From Halomonas salipaludis (GTDB taxonomy: Bacteria; Pseudomonadota; Gammaproteobacteria; Pseudomonadales; Halomonadaceae): 64,000 nucleotides of DNA. Position numbers and translations under genes: made by a program. The DNA lies in assembly GCF_002286975.1 (NCBI RefSeq), contig NZ_NSKB01000003.1, positions 556,224 through 620,223 of the forward strand. Direction: 5' to 3'. Below the pieces are notes generated by a model. That model was not told the origin of the DNA, did not search any database, and saw nothing but the letters and a program-made list of their open reading frames with translations. The first letter of the stretch is position 1; each line of letters opens with the position of its first letter. Shown here one piece after another: positions 55,589 to 64,000 of this stretch.

Positions 55589-56337
55589 TGGAGTATCCGG
55601 CCCTGGTGCCCGGTACCCTGCTGCGGCGCTACAAGCGTTTTCTTGCCGATATTGAGCTCGACGACGGCCGGGTGGTGGTCGCCCACTGCCCCAACACCGG
55701 CTCGATGCGCGCGGTCAACGTGCCTGGCTGCCGGGTGTGGCTGTCGCCCAGCGCCAACCCCAAGCGCAAGCTGGCCTGGACCTGGGAGCTGATCGAGCTG
55801 CCCCAGGCGGATGGTGGCCTGGCCACCGCCTCGGTACAGACCGGGCGCGCCAACGCCATCGTCGAGGAGGCGCTGCACGCTGGCGTCATTGCGCCGCTGA
55901 CCGGTTTCGAGACGCTCAGGCGCGAGGCGACGGTGGCGCAAAGCCGCCTCGATTTCCGTCTCGACGCGGCTGACGGTAGCGCGACCTACGTCGAGGTCAA
56001 GCAGGTCACCCTCAAGGAGAGCGACGGCCACGGCTATTTTCCCGATGCGGTGAGCGAGCGCGGCCGCAAGCACCTCACGGCGCTGGCGCGACTCGCCGCC
56101 GAGGGGCAGCGGGCGGTGCTGCTGTTCTGCGTGGCCCACGAGGGAATCGACGCGGTGGCGCCGGCGGCGCACCTCGACCCGGCCTATGCAGCGACGCTAC
56201 GCGAGGTCGCCGAGTGTGGCGTCGAGGTGCTGGCCTACCGCTGTGCGATCGAGCGCGAGGAGGGCGTGCCCCGCGCGATTCGCCTGGCGCAGCGCCTGCC
56301 GGTGACGCTGGCGCGCACCTTCGTGGCGCCGGATTAG
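55588..56337 (+). CDS. sfsA: SfsA family DNA/RNA nuclease (sugar fermentation stimulation protein A)
   Basis: A 249-residue protein. It has the N-terminal OB-like domain with RRYKRFLADIELDDGRVVVA and CPNTGSMRAVNVPGCRVWLS, and the C-terminal nuclease-like domain with YVEVKQVTLKESDGHGYFPD near residue 133, followed by RGRKHLTAL. Named for an effect on maltose use in E. coli; the biochemical role is not firmly known and sequence-independent nucleic-acid binding has been reported. Coupled to the aminotransferase by a one-base overlap; its end overlaps the convergent gene by 4 bases. Confidence 0.93.
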   Translation: MEYPALVPGTLLRRYKRFLADIELDDGRVVVAHCPNTGSMRAVNVPGCRVWLSPSANPKRKLAWTWELIELPQADGGLATASVQTGRANAIVEEALHAGVIAPLTGFETLRREATVAQSRLDFRLDAADGSATYVEVKQVTLKESDGHGYFPDAVSERGRKHLTALARLAAEGQRAVLLFCVAHEGIDAVAPAAHLDPAYAATLREVAECGVEVLAYRCAIEREEGVPRAIRLAQRLPVTLARTFVAPD

Positions 56338-56783
56338 CGCTCGATATAGAAGCGCTGAATGAAGCTGACCCGGGCTGGCTCGCGGTTGCGATCGTAGGTC
56401 ACGTCGAGGTCGAAGCGCATCGGTTCGTCGTCGTGGATGCGAAAGGTGGCGATCTGGGCGCGGGTGTCGCCGGCACCGCGCACGTTGCGAAACGCCAGCG
56501 CCGACTGGCCGCCCGAGAGTGGCCCGGCGCTGCCGCTGACTCCGGCATTGACCGGGCGGGTGGTGCCGTCGTCCTGCTCTTCCACCACGCTGACGTTGAG
56601 TAGCGCATGGGCGCGACTGCGCTGGATGCCGTACTCCTCGGCGATCTCGTCGCTGAGGAAGCTGGTATTAACGGCGCTGTAGTGGATCTGGTAGTCGCCG
56701 ACTTGCTCGAACTGCTGGGCGCCGACCAGCGGGCTCAGTAGCCACGCGGCCAGGCCAAGAGCGGCGAGAATCGCGCTACGCAT
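56334..56783 (-). CDS. DUF4426 domain-containing secreted protein
   Basis: A 149-residue protein with an N-terminal signal peptide (MRSAILAALGLAAWLLSPLV, cleavage after GAQ). The DUF4426 body follows: YQIHYSAVNTSFLSDEIAEE, then SRAHALLNVSVVEEQDDGTT, and a C-terminal beta strand FIQRFYIER. Predicted periplasmic; function unknown. Genes of this family regularly follow metX-metW, as here (16 bp after metW), so it is likely in the same operon. Confidence 0.85.
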   Translation of the reverse strand: MRSAILAALGLAAWLLSPLVGAQQFEQVGDYQIHYSAVNTSFLSDEIAEEYGIQRSRAHALLNVSVVEEQDDGTTRPVNAGVSGSAGPLSGGQSALAFRNVRGAGDTRAQIATFRIHDDEPMRFDLDVTYDRNREPARVSFIQRFYIER

Positions 56784-56799
56784 GCTTATCCTCCTTCGA

Positions 56800-57399
56800 T
56801 CACGGGGTACGGCGACTGACCCGAAAGATCGCCGTTTCGCCAAACAGGTTGGGCCACAGACGCGTGGTCCAGTTACCTTCGCCGCCACCGTTGCCCACGG
56901 CGCGGTCGGTGATGATCAGACCCTTGTCGCGGCACAGGCGTTCAAAGTCATTGAAGGTCGACAGGTGGATGTTGGGGGTGTCGTACCAGGCGTGGGGCAG
57001 CGTCTTGGAGACCGGCATGTAGCCCTTGAAGCCGAGGTAGGCGCGGTGGCGCCAGAAGGCGAAGTTGGGGAAGGTGATGATGCACTCCCCGGCGACGCGC
57101 AGCATCTCGTCGAGCATCAGGTCGGGGCGGCGCAGCGCCTGCAGCGCCTGGGTCATGACCACCAGGTCGCAGGCATCGTCGTCGAAGTTGGCCAGGCCGT
57201 CGTCGAGGTTCTGCTCGATGACGTTGACGCCCTTGGCGACGCAGGCGGTGATGCCGTCGGGATCGATCTCCAGGCCGTAGCCGGTGACGTTCTTGTCGCG
57301 GGCCAGGGCATCGAGCAGGGTGCCGTCGCCACAGCCCAGGTCGAGAATACGAGCGCCCTCGGGCACCCAGCGGTGAATCAGCGCAAGGTCGGCGCGCAT
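56800..57399 (-). CDS. metW: methionine biosynthesis protein MetW
   Basis: A 199-residue SAM-methyltransferase-like protein. Motif I is ARILDLGCGDGTLLDALA (about 17-35), with VVMTQALQALRRPDLMLDEM near 80 and the MetW-typical PHAWYDTPNIHLSTFNDFE near 140. MetW is needed together with MetX for homoserine acylation in several proteobacteria, apparently as a partner rather than a methyltransferase. Its ATG shares one base with the metX stop (TGATG). Confidence 0.93.
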   Translation of the reverse strand: MRADLALIHRWVPEGARILDLGCGDGTLLDALARDKNVTGYGLEIDPDGITACVAKGVNVIEQNLDDGLANFDDDACDLVVMTQALQALRRPDLMLDEMLRVAGECIITFPNFAFWRHRAYLGFKGYMPVSKTLPHAWYDTPNIHLSTFNDFERLCRDKGLIITDRAVGNGGGEGNWTTRLWPNLFGETAIFRVSRRTP

Positions 57400-58553
57400 C
57401 ACTTGCCCTCCAGATCGAGATCGCGTGCCACGCGGGCCATGAAGCCGCCAAAGACCGCCTGATAGCGCGGCTCGGGCAGCAGAAAGGCGTCGTGGCCGTG
57501 AGGCGAGTCGATATTGGCATAGCTGACCCGCTTGCCGGCACGAATCAGCGCGTTGACCAGCTCCCGCGAGCGCGACGGCGTGAAGCGCCAGTCGGTGGAG
57601 AAGCTGACCACCAGGAACGGGCAACTGGCCGGCGCCAGGGCGCGGGCCAGGTCGCCGCCGTGGCTGGCAGCGGGGTCGAAGTAGTCGAGCACCTTGGTCA
57701 TCAACAGGTAGGTGTTGGCGTCGAACGAGGTCGAGAAGGTGTCGCCCTGGTAGCGCAGGTAGGACTCGACCTGAAACTCCACGTCGAAGCCGAAGTTGAG
57801 GTCGTCGCTGCGCAGGTCGCGGCCGAACTTGCTGCCCATGGCGTCTTCCGACAGGTAGGTGATATGCCCCACCATGCGTGCCAGCTTGAGGCCGCGTTTG
57901 GGCAGCGTGGCGTGCTCGGCGTACCAGCCGTCAAAGAAGTCGGGGTCGGAGCGAATCGCCTGGCGCGCGACCTCGTTGAAGGCGATGTTCTGCGCCGTCA
58001 GCTTGGGCGTGGCGGCGATCACCACGGCGTTGGCGATACGCTCGGGGTAGGCCAGCGTCCACTGCAGCACCTGCATGCCGCCAAGGCTGCCGCCGACCAC
58101 CGCGGCGAAGCGCTGGATGCCCAGCCGGTCGGCCAGGCGCGCCTGGCTGTGCACCCAGTCCTCGACGGTAATCATCGGGAAGTCAGGGCCCCACTGGCGG
58201 CCGGTGTCGGGGTTGGCGCTGGTCGGGCCGGTGCTGCCGTGGCAGCCGCCGAGGTTGTTGAGCGAGATGACGAAGAAGCGTTCGGTGTCGATCGACTTGC
58301 CGGGGCCGATGTGCGCATCCCACCAACCGGGCTTGCGTTCGTCGTTGCTGTGGTAGCCGGCGGCATGATGATGGCCGGACAGCGCATGGCAGATCAGCAC
58401 GGCGTTGCTGCGTGCGGCATTGAGGGTGCCATAGGTCTCGTAGACCAGCTCGTAGCCGGGCAGCGTGCGCCCGCAGGCCAGCTCGAGCGGATCGTCGAAG
58501 CGCGCGGTCTGCGGTGTCACCAGGTCGACCGAATCGGGGGCGAACTCGGACAT
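57399..58553 (-). CDS. metX: homoserine O-acyltransferase MetX
   Basis: A 384-residue alpha/beta hydrolase-fold enzyme that acylates homoserine at the start of methionine synthesis. The nucleophile Ser is in [20 protein letters not shown] (about 145-165), the Asp in [15 protein letters not shown] (about 310), and the His in [16 protein letters not shown] (about 345). Gammaproteobacterial MetX enzymes with MetW often use succinyl-CoA, others acetyl-CoA; I cannot decide which from here. Start chosen at [11 protein letters not shown]; an ATG at 58580 is an alternative and would overlap yggT. Confidence 0.94.
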   Translation of the reverse strand: MSEFAPDSVDLVTPQTARFDDPLELACGRTLPGYELVYETYGTLNAARSNAVLICHALSGHHHAAGYHSNDERKPGWWDAHIGPGKSIDTERFFVISLNNLGGCHGSTGPTSANPDTGRQWGPDFPMITVEDWVHSQARLADRLGIQRFAAVVGGSLGGMQVLQWTLAYPERIANAVVIAATPKLTAQNIAFNEVARQAIRSDPDFFDGWYAEHATLPKRGLKLARMVGHITYLSEDAMGSKFGRDLRSDDLNFGFDVEFQVESYLRYQGDTFSTSFDANTYLLMTKVLDYFDPAASHGGDLARALAPASCPFLVVSFSTDWRFTPSRSRELVNALIRAGKRVSYANIDSPHGHDAFLLPEPRYQAVFGGFMARVARDLDLEGK

Positions 58554-58576
58554 CGGACGTGTCGACTCCTTGGCTG

Positions 58577-59167
58577 TCACAGGCCGACCAGGGCGCCGGG
58601 TATGCCGGCGGCGCGGGTCAGCGCGCCGACCACGATGCCATCGATCAGGCTGATGCCGATGAACACCACGATCGGCGACAGGTCGATCATGCCCAGCGGC
58701 GGAATCACCTTGCGTACCGGGGCCATGATCGGCTCGACCAGCTGCATGATCAGCAGGGCCCCGGGGTGGCTGGCATTGGGGGCCACCCAGCTGAGGATGA
58801 TCATGGCGATCAGTGCGAAGAAGTAGATCTTGAGGATGGCGTTGGCCAGTGCCGCAACGCTGGCGATGGCAATGCCGGCGATGGGCGGCATGCCGAACCC
58901 GGCGATCTGCAGGATCACCACGATGCTCACCGCCTTGATCAGCAGGGCCGACACCAGGGTGGCCAGGTCGAAGGGTCCCACCGGGCTCAGTAGCCCCTGG
59001 AAGGGGCGCACCGCCGGCTGGGTGATCTTGACCACCGACTGGCTGATGGGGTTGTAGTAGTCGGCGCGGGATGCCTGCAGCAGAAAGCGCAGCATCATCA
59101 GGAACAGGTAGATATTGACCAGGGTATTGACCAGTAGCAGTCCTGCGCTTCCCAGTTGATTGCCCAT
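58577..59167 (-). CDS. yggT: YggT family membrane protein
   Basis: A 196-residue protein with two YGGT repeats, each of two hydrophobic helices. The first repeat has the segment around [20 protein letters not shown] and the second [20 protein letters not shown]. It acts in the inner membrane; proposed roles include osmotic protection and cell-division-related functions, none settled. It lies between yggS and metX, the order found in Pseudomonas (pilT divergent from yggS, yggT, metX, metW). Confidence 0.92.
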   Translation of the reverse strand: MGNQLGSAGLLLVNTLVNIYLFLMMLRFLLQASRADYYNPISQSVVKITQPAVRPFQGLLSPVGPFDLATLVSALLIKAVSIVVILQIAGFGMPPIAGIAIASVAALANAILKIYFFALIAMIILSWVAPNASHPGALLIMQLVEPIMAPVRKVIPPLGMIDLSPIVVFIGISLIDGIVVGALTRAAGIPGALVGL

Positions 59168-59215
59168 GCGGGGCTCCTTGCAGTTGGGTGTTGGTTATTG
59201 GCGGCGGTTGCCGGG

Positions 59216-59923
59216 TCAGTCTCGTGGCGGGCGCTGGCCGAAGATCGCGGTGCCCAGGCGTACCAGGGTCGCGCCTTCGGCCACGGCCGCTTCCAGGTCG
59301 TCGCTCATGCCCATCGACAGGGTGTCCAGCGGCGCCTCGGGATAACGCGCCTGGAGATCCTCGAGGGCGTGGCGCAGCCGGGCGAAGGGCTCGCGCTGGT
59401 GCTGCGGGTCGTCGCTTGGCGCAGGAATCGCCATCAGGCCGCGCAGCTGCAGGCGCGGCAGCGCCATGACGGCCTCTGCCAGCGCCGGCAGTGCGTCGAG
59501 GCTGACGCCGGCCTTGCTGGCCTCGGCGCTGATATTGACCTGCAGGCAGACGTTGAGTGGCGCAAGATCCGCGGGGCGCTGCTCACTGAGCCGACGGGCA
59601 ACCTTCTCCCGCTCGATGCTGTGCACCCAGGCAAAGTGCTCGGCGACCTGGCGGGTCTTGTTGGATTGCAGTGGGCCGATGAAATGCCACGCGATGTCAT
59701 CGAGGTCGGTCAGTGCCTGCTGCTTGTCCAGCGCTTCCTGAAGGTAGTTCTCGCCGAAGGCGCGCTGGCCGCAGGCGTAGGCTGCGCGGATCAGGTCCGC
59801 CGGCTTGGTCTTGCTTACCGCCAGCAGCTCGGCGGCATAGGGGGGGCGTCCCGCTGCGTCCAGGGCGCGCGCCAGGCGCTGGCGTGCGGCCTCGAGTGTC
59901 TCGTCAATCGCAACCTCTGTCAT
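59216..59923 (-). CDS. yggS: YggS family pyridoxal phosphate homeostasis protein
   Basis: A 235-residue single-domain TIM-barrel PLP protein (fold type III). The PLP-binding lysine is in [20 protein letters not shown] (about 35-50), with [13 protein letters not shown] and [13 protein letters not shown] after it, and [20 protein letters not shown] near the C-terminus. It binds PLP without known catalysis and affects amino-acid pools and vitamin B6 balance. It is divergent from pilT by 35 bp. Confidence 0.95.
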   Translation of the reverse strand: MTEVAIDETLEAARQRLARALDAAGRPPYAAELLAVSKTKPADLIRAAYACGQRAFGENYLQEALDKQQALTDLDDIAWHFIGPLQSNKTRQVAEHFAWVHSIEREKVARRLSEQRPADLAPLNVCLQVNISAEASKAGVSLDALPALAEAVMALPRLQLRGLMAIPAPSDDPQHQREPFARLRHALEDLQARYPEAPLDTLSMGMSDDLEAAVAEGATLVRLGTAIFGQRPPRD

Positions 59924-59958
59924 ACTGATAACGACCTTACTGGGAGCGGGGAAAGTCC

Positions 59959-60993
59959 ATGGATATTACCGAATTGCTGGCGTTTTCGGCAAAGCAGAAC
60001 GCCTCCGACCTGCATCTATCGGCTGGGCTGCCGCCGATGATCCGGATCGATGGCGACATTCGCCGCCTCAACGTGGCGGCCATGGACGACCGTGAGGTGC
60101 GCAAGCTGATCTACGACATCATGGGAGATCGCCAGCGCCGCGACTACGAGGAGTTCCTCGAGACCGACTTCTCCTTCGAGGTGCCGGGGGTGGCGCGCTT
60201 CCGTGTCAACGCCTTCAATCACGGTCGCGGCGCCGGCGCGGTATTCCGCACCATTCCCTCCGAGGTGCTGACCATGGAGGATCTTGGCCTGGGCGATGTG
60301 TTTCGTCGCCTGGCCCTGCTGCCGCGCGGTCTGGTGCTGGTCACCGGCCCCACCGGCTCGGGCAAGAGTACCACGCTTGCGGCACTCATCGACTTCATCA
60401 ACGACACCCGCTACGACCATATCCTGACCATCGAGGATCCGGTGGAATTCGTCCACCGCAGCAAGCGCTGCCTGATCAACCAGCGCGAGGTGCATCGCGA
60501 TACCCACGGCTTTGCCCCGGCGCTGCGCAGCGCCCTGCGCGAGGACCCGGACGTGATCCTGGTCGGCGAGATGCGCGATCTGGAGACCACCCGCCTGGCG
60601 CTGACCGCCGCCGAGACCGGCCATCTGGTGTTCGGCACCCTGCATACCACCTCGGCGGCCAAGACCATCGACCGTATCATCGACGTCTTCCCGGGCGACG
60701 AGAAGTCCATGGTGCGCTCGATGCTCTCCGAGTCGCTGCAGGGCGTGGTGTCGCAGACGTTGCTCAAGCGCCAGAGCGGGGGGCGTATCGCCGCCCACGA
60801 GATCCTGGTGGCCACCTCGGCGGTGCGCAACCTGATCCGCGAAGGCAAGGTGGCGCAGGTCTACTCGGCGATCCAGACTGGCGGCAACCTGGGCATGCAG
60901 ACCCTCGACGCTTCGCTGGCGAAGCTGATCGGCGAGGGCTTGGTGACCCGCGAAGAGGCCCAGGCCCAGGCCAAGGGCACGCTGGGTGCCTGA
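59959..60993 (+). CDS. pilT: type IV pilus retraction ATPase PilT
   Basis: A 344-residue hexameric ATPase. The N-terminal PAS-like domain is MDITELLAFSAKQNASDLHL; Walker A GPTGSGKSTTLAALI is at about residue 135; the Asp box ILTIEDPVEFVH, Walker B DPDVILVGEMRDLETTRLAL and the His box GHLVFGTLHTTSAAKTIDRI follow. The PilT C-terminal motif is VRNLIREGKVAQVYSAIQTG. It powers pilus disassembly for twitching and DNA uptake. pilU, which follows pilT in Pseudomonas, is absent here; anmK comes next on the other strand. Confidence 0.96.
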   Translation: MDITELLAFSAKQNASDLHLSAGLPPMIRIDGDIRRLNVAAMDDREVRKLIYDIMGDRQRRDYEEFLETDFSFEVPGVARFRVNAFNHGRGAGAVFRTIPSEVLTMEDLGLGDVFRRLALLPRGLVLVTGPTGSGKSTTLAALIDFINDTRYDHILTIEDPVEFVHRSKRCLINQREVHRDTHGFAPALRSALREDPDVILVGEMRDLETTRLALTAAETGHLVFGTLHTTSAAKTIDRIIDVFPGDEKSMVRSMLSESLQGVVSQTLLKRQSGGRIAAHEILVATSAVRNLIREGKVAQVYSAIQTGGNLGMQTLDASLAKLIGEGLVTREEAQAQAKGTLGA

Positions 60994-61068
60994 CTCGACC
61001 CACGACGGTGGCATCGAGCAACTCAAGGAGGATGCCGGCTATCTGACGTTGCGCGACGAAGACGACGT

Positions 61069-62199
61069 CTAGGGAAAATAGAGGCCGCCTAGCACCCGCG
61101 GCCCGGCGGCGCCGGTCACCGAGGGCAGGTTGCCGGGTCGCCCGGCGAGGCGCTGCCAGGCCAGCCAGGCGAAGGCCGCGGCCTCGAGCCAGTCGGCCGG
61201 CCAGCCCCAGTCGCTGCTGGGCATCAGGGCGGTATCGGGTAGGCGGCGGGCCAGGCGGCCGAGCAGGTCTCGGTTGTGGGCGCCGCCGCCGCAGGGGATA
61301 AGCGCTGAAGCCGGCGGTGCAGCGCTGAGCTCGCGTGCCATCTCGATACCCAGCACCACGCTGGTGGCGGTCAATTCGGCCAGGGTCGCCTGCACGTCAA
61401 CCGGGCGCTCTTTGCCGGTAAGATGGCTTTCGAGCCATGCGAGATGGAACACCTCGCGTCCGGTGCTGCGCGGCGGCGGGCGATGAAAGAACGGCTCGCC
61501 CAGCAGACGCTCGAGCAACGCTTCATCTACGCTTCCCGCAGCCGCCCAGGCGCCGTCGGCATCGAAGCTCCCGCCGCGGTGGCGCTGGTGCCAGGCATCC
61601 AGCAGGGCGTTGGCGGGCCCGCTATCGAAGCCGATCACCTGGAGCTCGCTGTCCAACGGTGGCAGCAGGGTCAGGTTGGCAAAGCCGCCTAGGTTGAGCA
61701 CCAGCCGCCATTCGCTGGGGTGGCGAAACACCGCCTCGTGAAAAGCCGGGGCCAGCGGAGCGGCCTGGCCGCCAGCGGCCAGGTCGCGGCGGCGGAAGTC
61801 GGCGACCACCGTGCAGCCGGTAAGCTCGGCCAGCAGGCTCGGGTTGTCGAGCTGCAGCGTATAGGCCGGGCCGCCGGCATGGCCGTAGGGGGCGTGCTCG
61901 ACGGTCTGGCCGTGGCTGCCGATGGCCTCGATATCGCCTGGCGTGAGGCCAGCGCTATCGAGCAAGCGTGACACAGCGCTGGCCTGGTGATGGCAGAAGG
62001 CGTTCTCCAGATAGGCCAGCTCGGCAAAGCTCACCGAGTCGGCCTGGCACAGCCTGAGCAGCCGCTGGCGCAGCGGCGGTGGCAGCGGTTCGGCGTGGGT
62101 CTGCTCGAGGCTCAGCCGGCCGCTGGCGTCAACGTGCAGCAGCGCTGCATCAATGGCATCGAGGCTAGTGCCCGACATCAATCCCAGAAAACGTGGCAT
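61069..62199 (-). CDS. anmK: anhydro-N-acetylmuramic acid kinase
   Basis: A 376-residue sugar kinase of the ASKHA fold that phosphorylates and opens 1,6-anhydroMurNAc released in peptidoglycan recycling. It has the N-terminal FLGLMSGTSLDAIDAALLHV, IGSHGQTVEHAPYGHAGG near residue 90, LNLGGFANLTLLPP near 170, and a C-terminal IPCGGGAHNRDLLGRLARRL. The gene is divergent from tyrS, as in Pseudomonas. Full length. Confidence 0.95.
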   Translation of the reverse strand: MPRFLGLMSGTSLDAIDAALLHVDASGRLSLEQTHAEPLPPPLRQRLLRLCQADSVSFAELAYLENAFCHHQASAVSRLLDSAGLTPGDIEAIGSHGQTVEHAPYGHAGGPAYTLQLDNPSLLAELTGCTVVADFRRRDLAAGGQAAPLAPAFHEAVFRHPSEWRLVLNLGGFANLTLLPPLDSELQVIGFDSGPANALLDAWHQRHRGGSFDADGAWAAAGSVDEALLERLLGEPFFHRPPPRSTGREVFHLAWLESHLTGKERPVDVQATLAELTATSVVLGIEMARELSAAPPASALIPCGGGAHNRDLLGRLARRLPDTALMPSSDWGWPADWLEAAAFAWLAWQRLAGRPGNLPSVTGAAGPRVLGGLYFP

Positions 62200-62334
62200 T
62201 TACGGCTCCCTGAGCGCGGCTCGGTATGGGCGGTGGGGCGTCACCGGTGATCAATAAGACATGCTACCATTGCGCATCATTTTGCGAGCCACCTTGGCTT
62301 GCCGGATTCACCGCCTTGACGGGAGTAGGAGACG

Positions 62335-63534
62335 ATGACCGATGTCGCGAGCGCCCTGGCGCTGTTGCAACGTGGCAGCCACGAGATTCTGCTGGAAGAC
62401 GAGCTGAAGAAGAAGCTCGCCTCCGGCCGCACACTGCGTATCAAGGCGGGGTTCGACCCGACCGCGCCGGACCTGCACTTGGGCCACAGCGTGCTGCTGA
62501 CCAAAATGCGCCAGTTCCAGGATCTCGGGCATGAGGTCATCTTCCTGATTGGCGACTTCACCGGACGTATCGGTGACCCGACGGGCAAGAATGTCACTCG
62601 CAAGCCGCTCACCGAGGCCGAGGTCAAGGCCAACGCCGATACCTACCGTCAGCAGGTGTTCAAGATCCTCGATCCCGACAAGACCGAGGTGCGCTTCAAT
62701 GCCGAGTGGTTCGGTGAACTGTCGGCGGCCAAGATGATTGAGCTGGCGGCCCAGAGCACCGTGGCGCGCATGCTCGAGCGCGACGACTTCGACAAGCGCT
62801 ACAAGTCGGGGCAGCCGATTTCGATCCACGAATTCCTCTACCCGCTGGTACAAGGCTACGACTCGGTGGCGCTCGAGGCAGATATCGAACTCGGCGGTAC
62901 CGACCAGAAGTTCAACCTGCTGATGGGCCGTGAGATACAGAAGCACTTCGGCATGGAGCCTCAGGTGGTGATCACCATGCCGCTGCTCGAAGGCCTCGAT
63001 GGCGTGCAGAAGATGTCCAAGTCGCTGGGCAACTATGTTGGCGTCGACGAGGCACCGGGCTCGATGTTCAACAAGTTGGTCTCCATGCCAGACAGCCTGA
63101 TGTGGCGCTACTTCGAGCTGCTCTCGCTGAAGAGCAACGAGGAGATCGAGGCGCTCAAGCGCGATGCCGAGCAGGGCGCCAACCCGCGCGATATCAAGAT
63201 GATCCTGGCTCGGGAGCTGATCGCCCGCTATCACGGTGAAGAAGCGGCGGCCAATGCCCACAAGTCGGCGGGCAATCAGCTCGCCGAGGGCGAGCTGCCG
63301 GAGGACCTGCCCGAGGTCGAGGTCGATTTCGAAGGTAGCCCCCAGGCGCCGATCGCCGCGGTGCTCAATCGTTCGGGGCTCGCCAACAACAGTGCCCAGG
63401 CCAAGGACATGCTGGGCAACGGCCGGGTCAAGGTCGACGGCGAAGTGGTGGCCAAGGAGCATATGCTCGATACCGGCAAGGCCTACGTCATTCAGGCCGG
63501 CAAGAAACGCTATGCCCGGGTGACCCTCGTCTGA
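62335..63534 (+). CDS. tyrS: tyrosine-tRNA ligase (TyrZ-type)
   Basis: A 399-residue class I synthetase. The HIGH equivalent is [20 protein letters not shown] (about 40-58), the KMSKS motif is [16 protein letters not shown] (about 223-238), and the C-terminal S4 RNA-binding domain starts at about 335. The substitution pattern [13 protein letters not shown] places it in the TyrZ-like subfamily. Good upstream spacing (GGGAGTAGGAG). It lies immediately before the rRNA operon, as tyrZ does in P. aeruginosa. Confidence 0.96.
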   Translation: MTDVASALALLQRGSHEILLEDELKKKLASGRTLRIKAGFDPTAPDLHLGHSVLLTKMRQFQDLGHEVIFLIGDFTGRIGDPTGKNVTRKPLTEAEVKANADTYRQQVFKILDPDKTEVRFNAEWFGELSAAKMIELAAQSTVARMLERDDFDKRYKSGQPISIHEFLYPLVQGYDSVALEADIELGGTDQKFNLLMGREIQKHFGMEPQVVITMPLLEGLDGVQKMSKSLGNYVGVDEAPGSMFNKLVSMPDSLMWRYFELLSLKSNEEIEALKRDAEQGANPRDIKMILARELIARYHGEEAAANAHKSAGNQLAEGELPEDLPEVEVDFEGSPQAPIAAVLNRSGLANNSAQAKDMLGNGRVKVDGEVVAKEHMLDTGKAYVIQAGKKRYARVTLV

Positions 63535-63556
63535 CGCTGGCATGAGTTCGTCTTGA

Positions 63557-63579
63557 AACGCCCGCCTCGCGCGGGCGTT
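63557..63579 (+). terminator. hairpin after tyrS
   Basis: AACGCCCGC-CTCGC-GCGGGCGTT is a perfect nine-pair stem 22 bp after the stop, followed by GTCGTC rather than a T run. Confidence 0.7.
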
Positions 63580-63622
63580 GTCGTCTGCATGGCCCGTCTG
63601 GCGGGCTGCTGTTCGTGGGCAA

Positions 63623-63660
63623 CTATCCACAGGCGCTCGCGGCTTTTGGGGTGTGGATAA
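63623..63660. promoter_or_regulatory. pair of DnaA-box-like sites in inverted orientation
   Basis: CTATCCACA (63623-63631, one mismatch to TTATNCACA) and TGTGGATAA (63652-63660, perfect on the other strand) lie 20 bp apart, 150-190 bp upstream of the rRNA promoter. Binding is unproven. Confidence 0.5.
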
Positions 63661-63811
63661 GTTTTTCTTCGCCGGGGGCTTGCGGGCCTCAAGGTAAAGC
63701 CGTAAAGTACGCATCCGCTGCTGCCGACGGGCATACGTTGGTGGCGGTGAAGAGAGGTGCAAGCAGTTGGTTTTGTTGGGTTTTTTCTTGTCGATACGAA
63801 AGAGAAAGCGA

Positions 63812-63839
63812 TTGACAGACCCGCCGGAGACGGTAGAAT
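63812..63839 (+). promoter_or_regulatory. rRNA operon promoter P1
   Basis: TTGACA (63812-63817), 16-bp spacer, TAGAAT (63834-63839), then a GC-rich discriminator GCGC typical of stringently controlled promoters. An AT-rich stretch just upstream (63770-63805) may act as an UP element. Confidence 0.85.
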
Positions 63840-63923
63840 GCGCACCACTCGGCAGCGCGTCGCAAGACGCCTGGCAGGACGCGACGAGATCGGTTCTATC
63901 GATATGACGCGCCCCGCCACGGC

Positions 63924-63951
63924 TTGACACGCCACGCTGCTTCTGTAGAAT
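63924..63951 (+). promoter_or_regulatory. rRNA operon promoter P2
   Basis: TTGACA (63924-63929), 16-bp spacer, TAGAAT (63946-63951), 112 bp after P1 with identical boxes and spacing. The 16S rRNA gene is expected just beyond the window. Confidence 0.85.
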
Positions 63952-64000
63952 ACGCCTTCCTCGTCGGGCGCCGGCGGCTCTTCACGAGCCACGGCAACAG

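Overview
The window is a high-GC gammaproteobacterial chromosome segment, most likely from Halomonas or another member of the Halomonadaceae. This rests on the protein sequences, on a tmRNA tag reading ANDDNYAQGALAA, and on a gene order very close to that of Pseudomonas (grpE-dnaK-dnaJ, dapB-carAB-greA, ftsH-folP-glmM-tpiA-secG-tRNA-rimP-nusA-infB-rbfA-truB-rpsO-pnp, dksA-gluQ-cbrXAB-pcnB-folK-panBC, anmK-tyrS-rrn). The assignment is an inference; no search was run.

Layout. 1-4.35 kb is an accessory strip of visibly lower GC. It holds srfB (cut by the window edge) and srfA, a frameshifted fumarylacetoacetate-hydrolase remnant and a TSUP permease, and it stops at the 3' end of ssrA. From 4.35 to 9.0 kb come ssrA-smpB, ratA-rnfH, bamE, fur and recN. 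From 9.1 to 13.2 kb lies the heat-shock block grpE-dnaK-dnaJ, with one clear sigma-32 promoter before grpE and another before dnaK. From 13.3 to 17.5 kb is an accessory insertion: two EamA transporters, a DadA-like oxidoreductase, a DUF2218 protein and a higBA toxin-antitoxin pair. From 17.5 to 40.2 kb is a long plus-strand housekeeping run from dapB to pnp, with two tRNAs and notable leader structures before carA and pnp. From 40.4 to 43.6 kb are an MFS transporter with a HAD-family protein, and an acetyl-CoA acetyltransferase. From 43.7 to 54.2 kb a minus-strand run reads dksA, gluQ, cbrX, cbrA, cbrB, a non-coding gene, pcnB, folK, panB, panC. From 54.4 to 63.5 kb are an aminotransferase, sfsA, the metX-metW methionine genes, yggT, yggS, pilT, anmK and tyrS. 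The window ends inside an rRNA-operon promoter region with two tandem TTGACA/TAGAAT promoters.

Most interesting region. Between cbrB and pcnB (47.5-48.0 kb, minus strand) lies a roughly 0.5-kb non-coding gene that I read as a CrcZ-like Hfq/Crc decoy RNA. It has a textbook sigma-54 promoter, an inverted TGTTAC/GTAACA pair 100-150 bp upstream where a CbrB enhancer would sit, a terminator, and about eight (AAC)n motifs. Five of these motifs sit in the loops of separate 5-8 bp hairpins. The architecture is strikingly modular and I know of no description of it for this lineage.

How the parts work together. CbrA (a transporter-kinase fusion) and CbrB (a sigma-54 activator) would induce the RNA when preferred carbon is absent. 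The RNA would titrate Hfq/Crc and lift catabolite repression. The neighbouring genes cover protein folding and proteolysis (DnaK system, FtsH, tmRNA), ribosome and RNA metabolism (NusA, IF2, RbfA, TruB, S15, PNPase, PcnB), pyrimidine/arginine precursors (CarAB), cofactors (FolP, FolK, PanBC) and stringent response (DksA).
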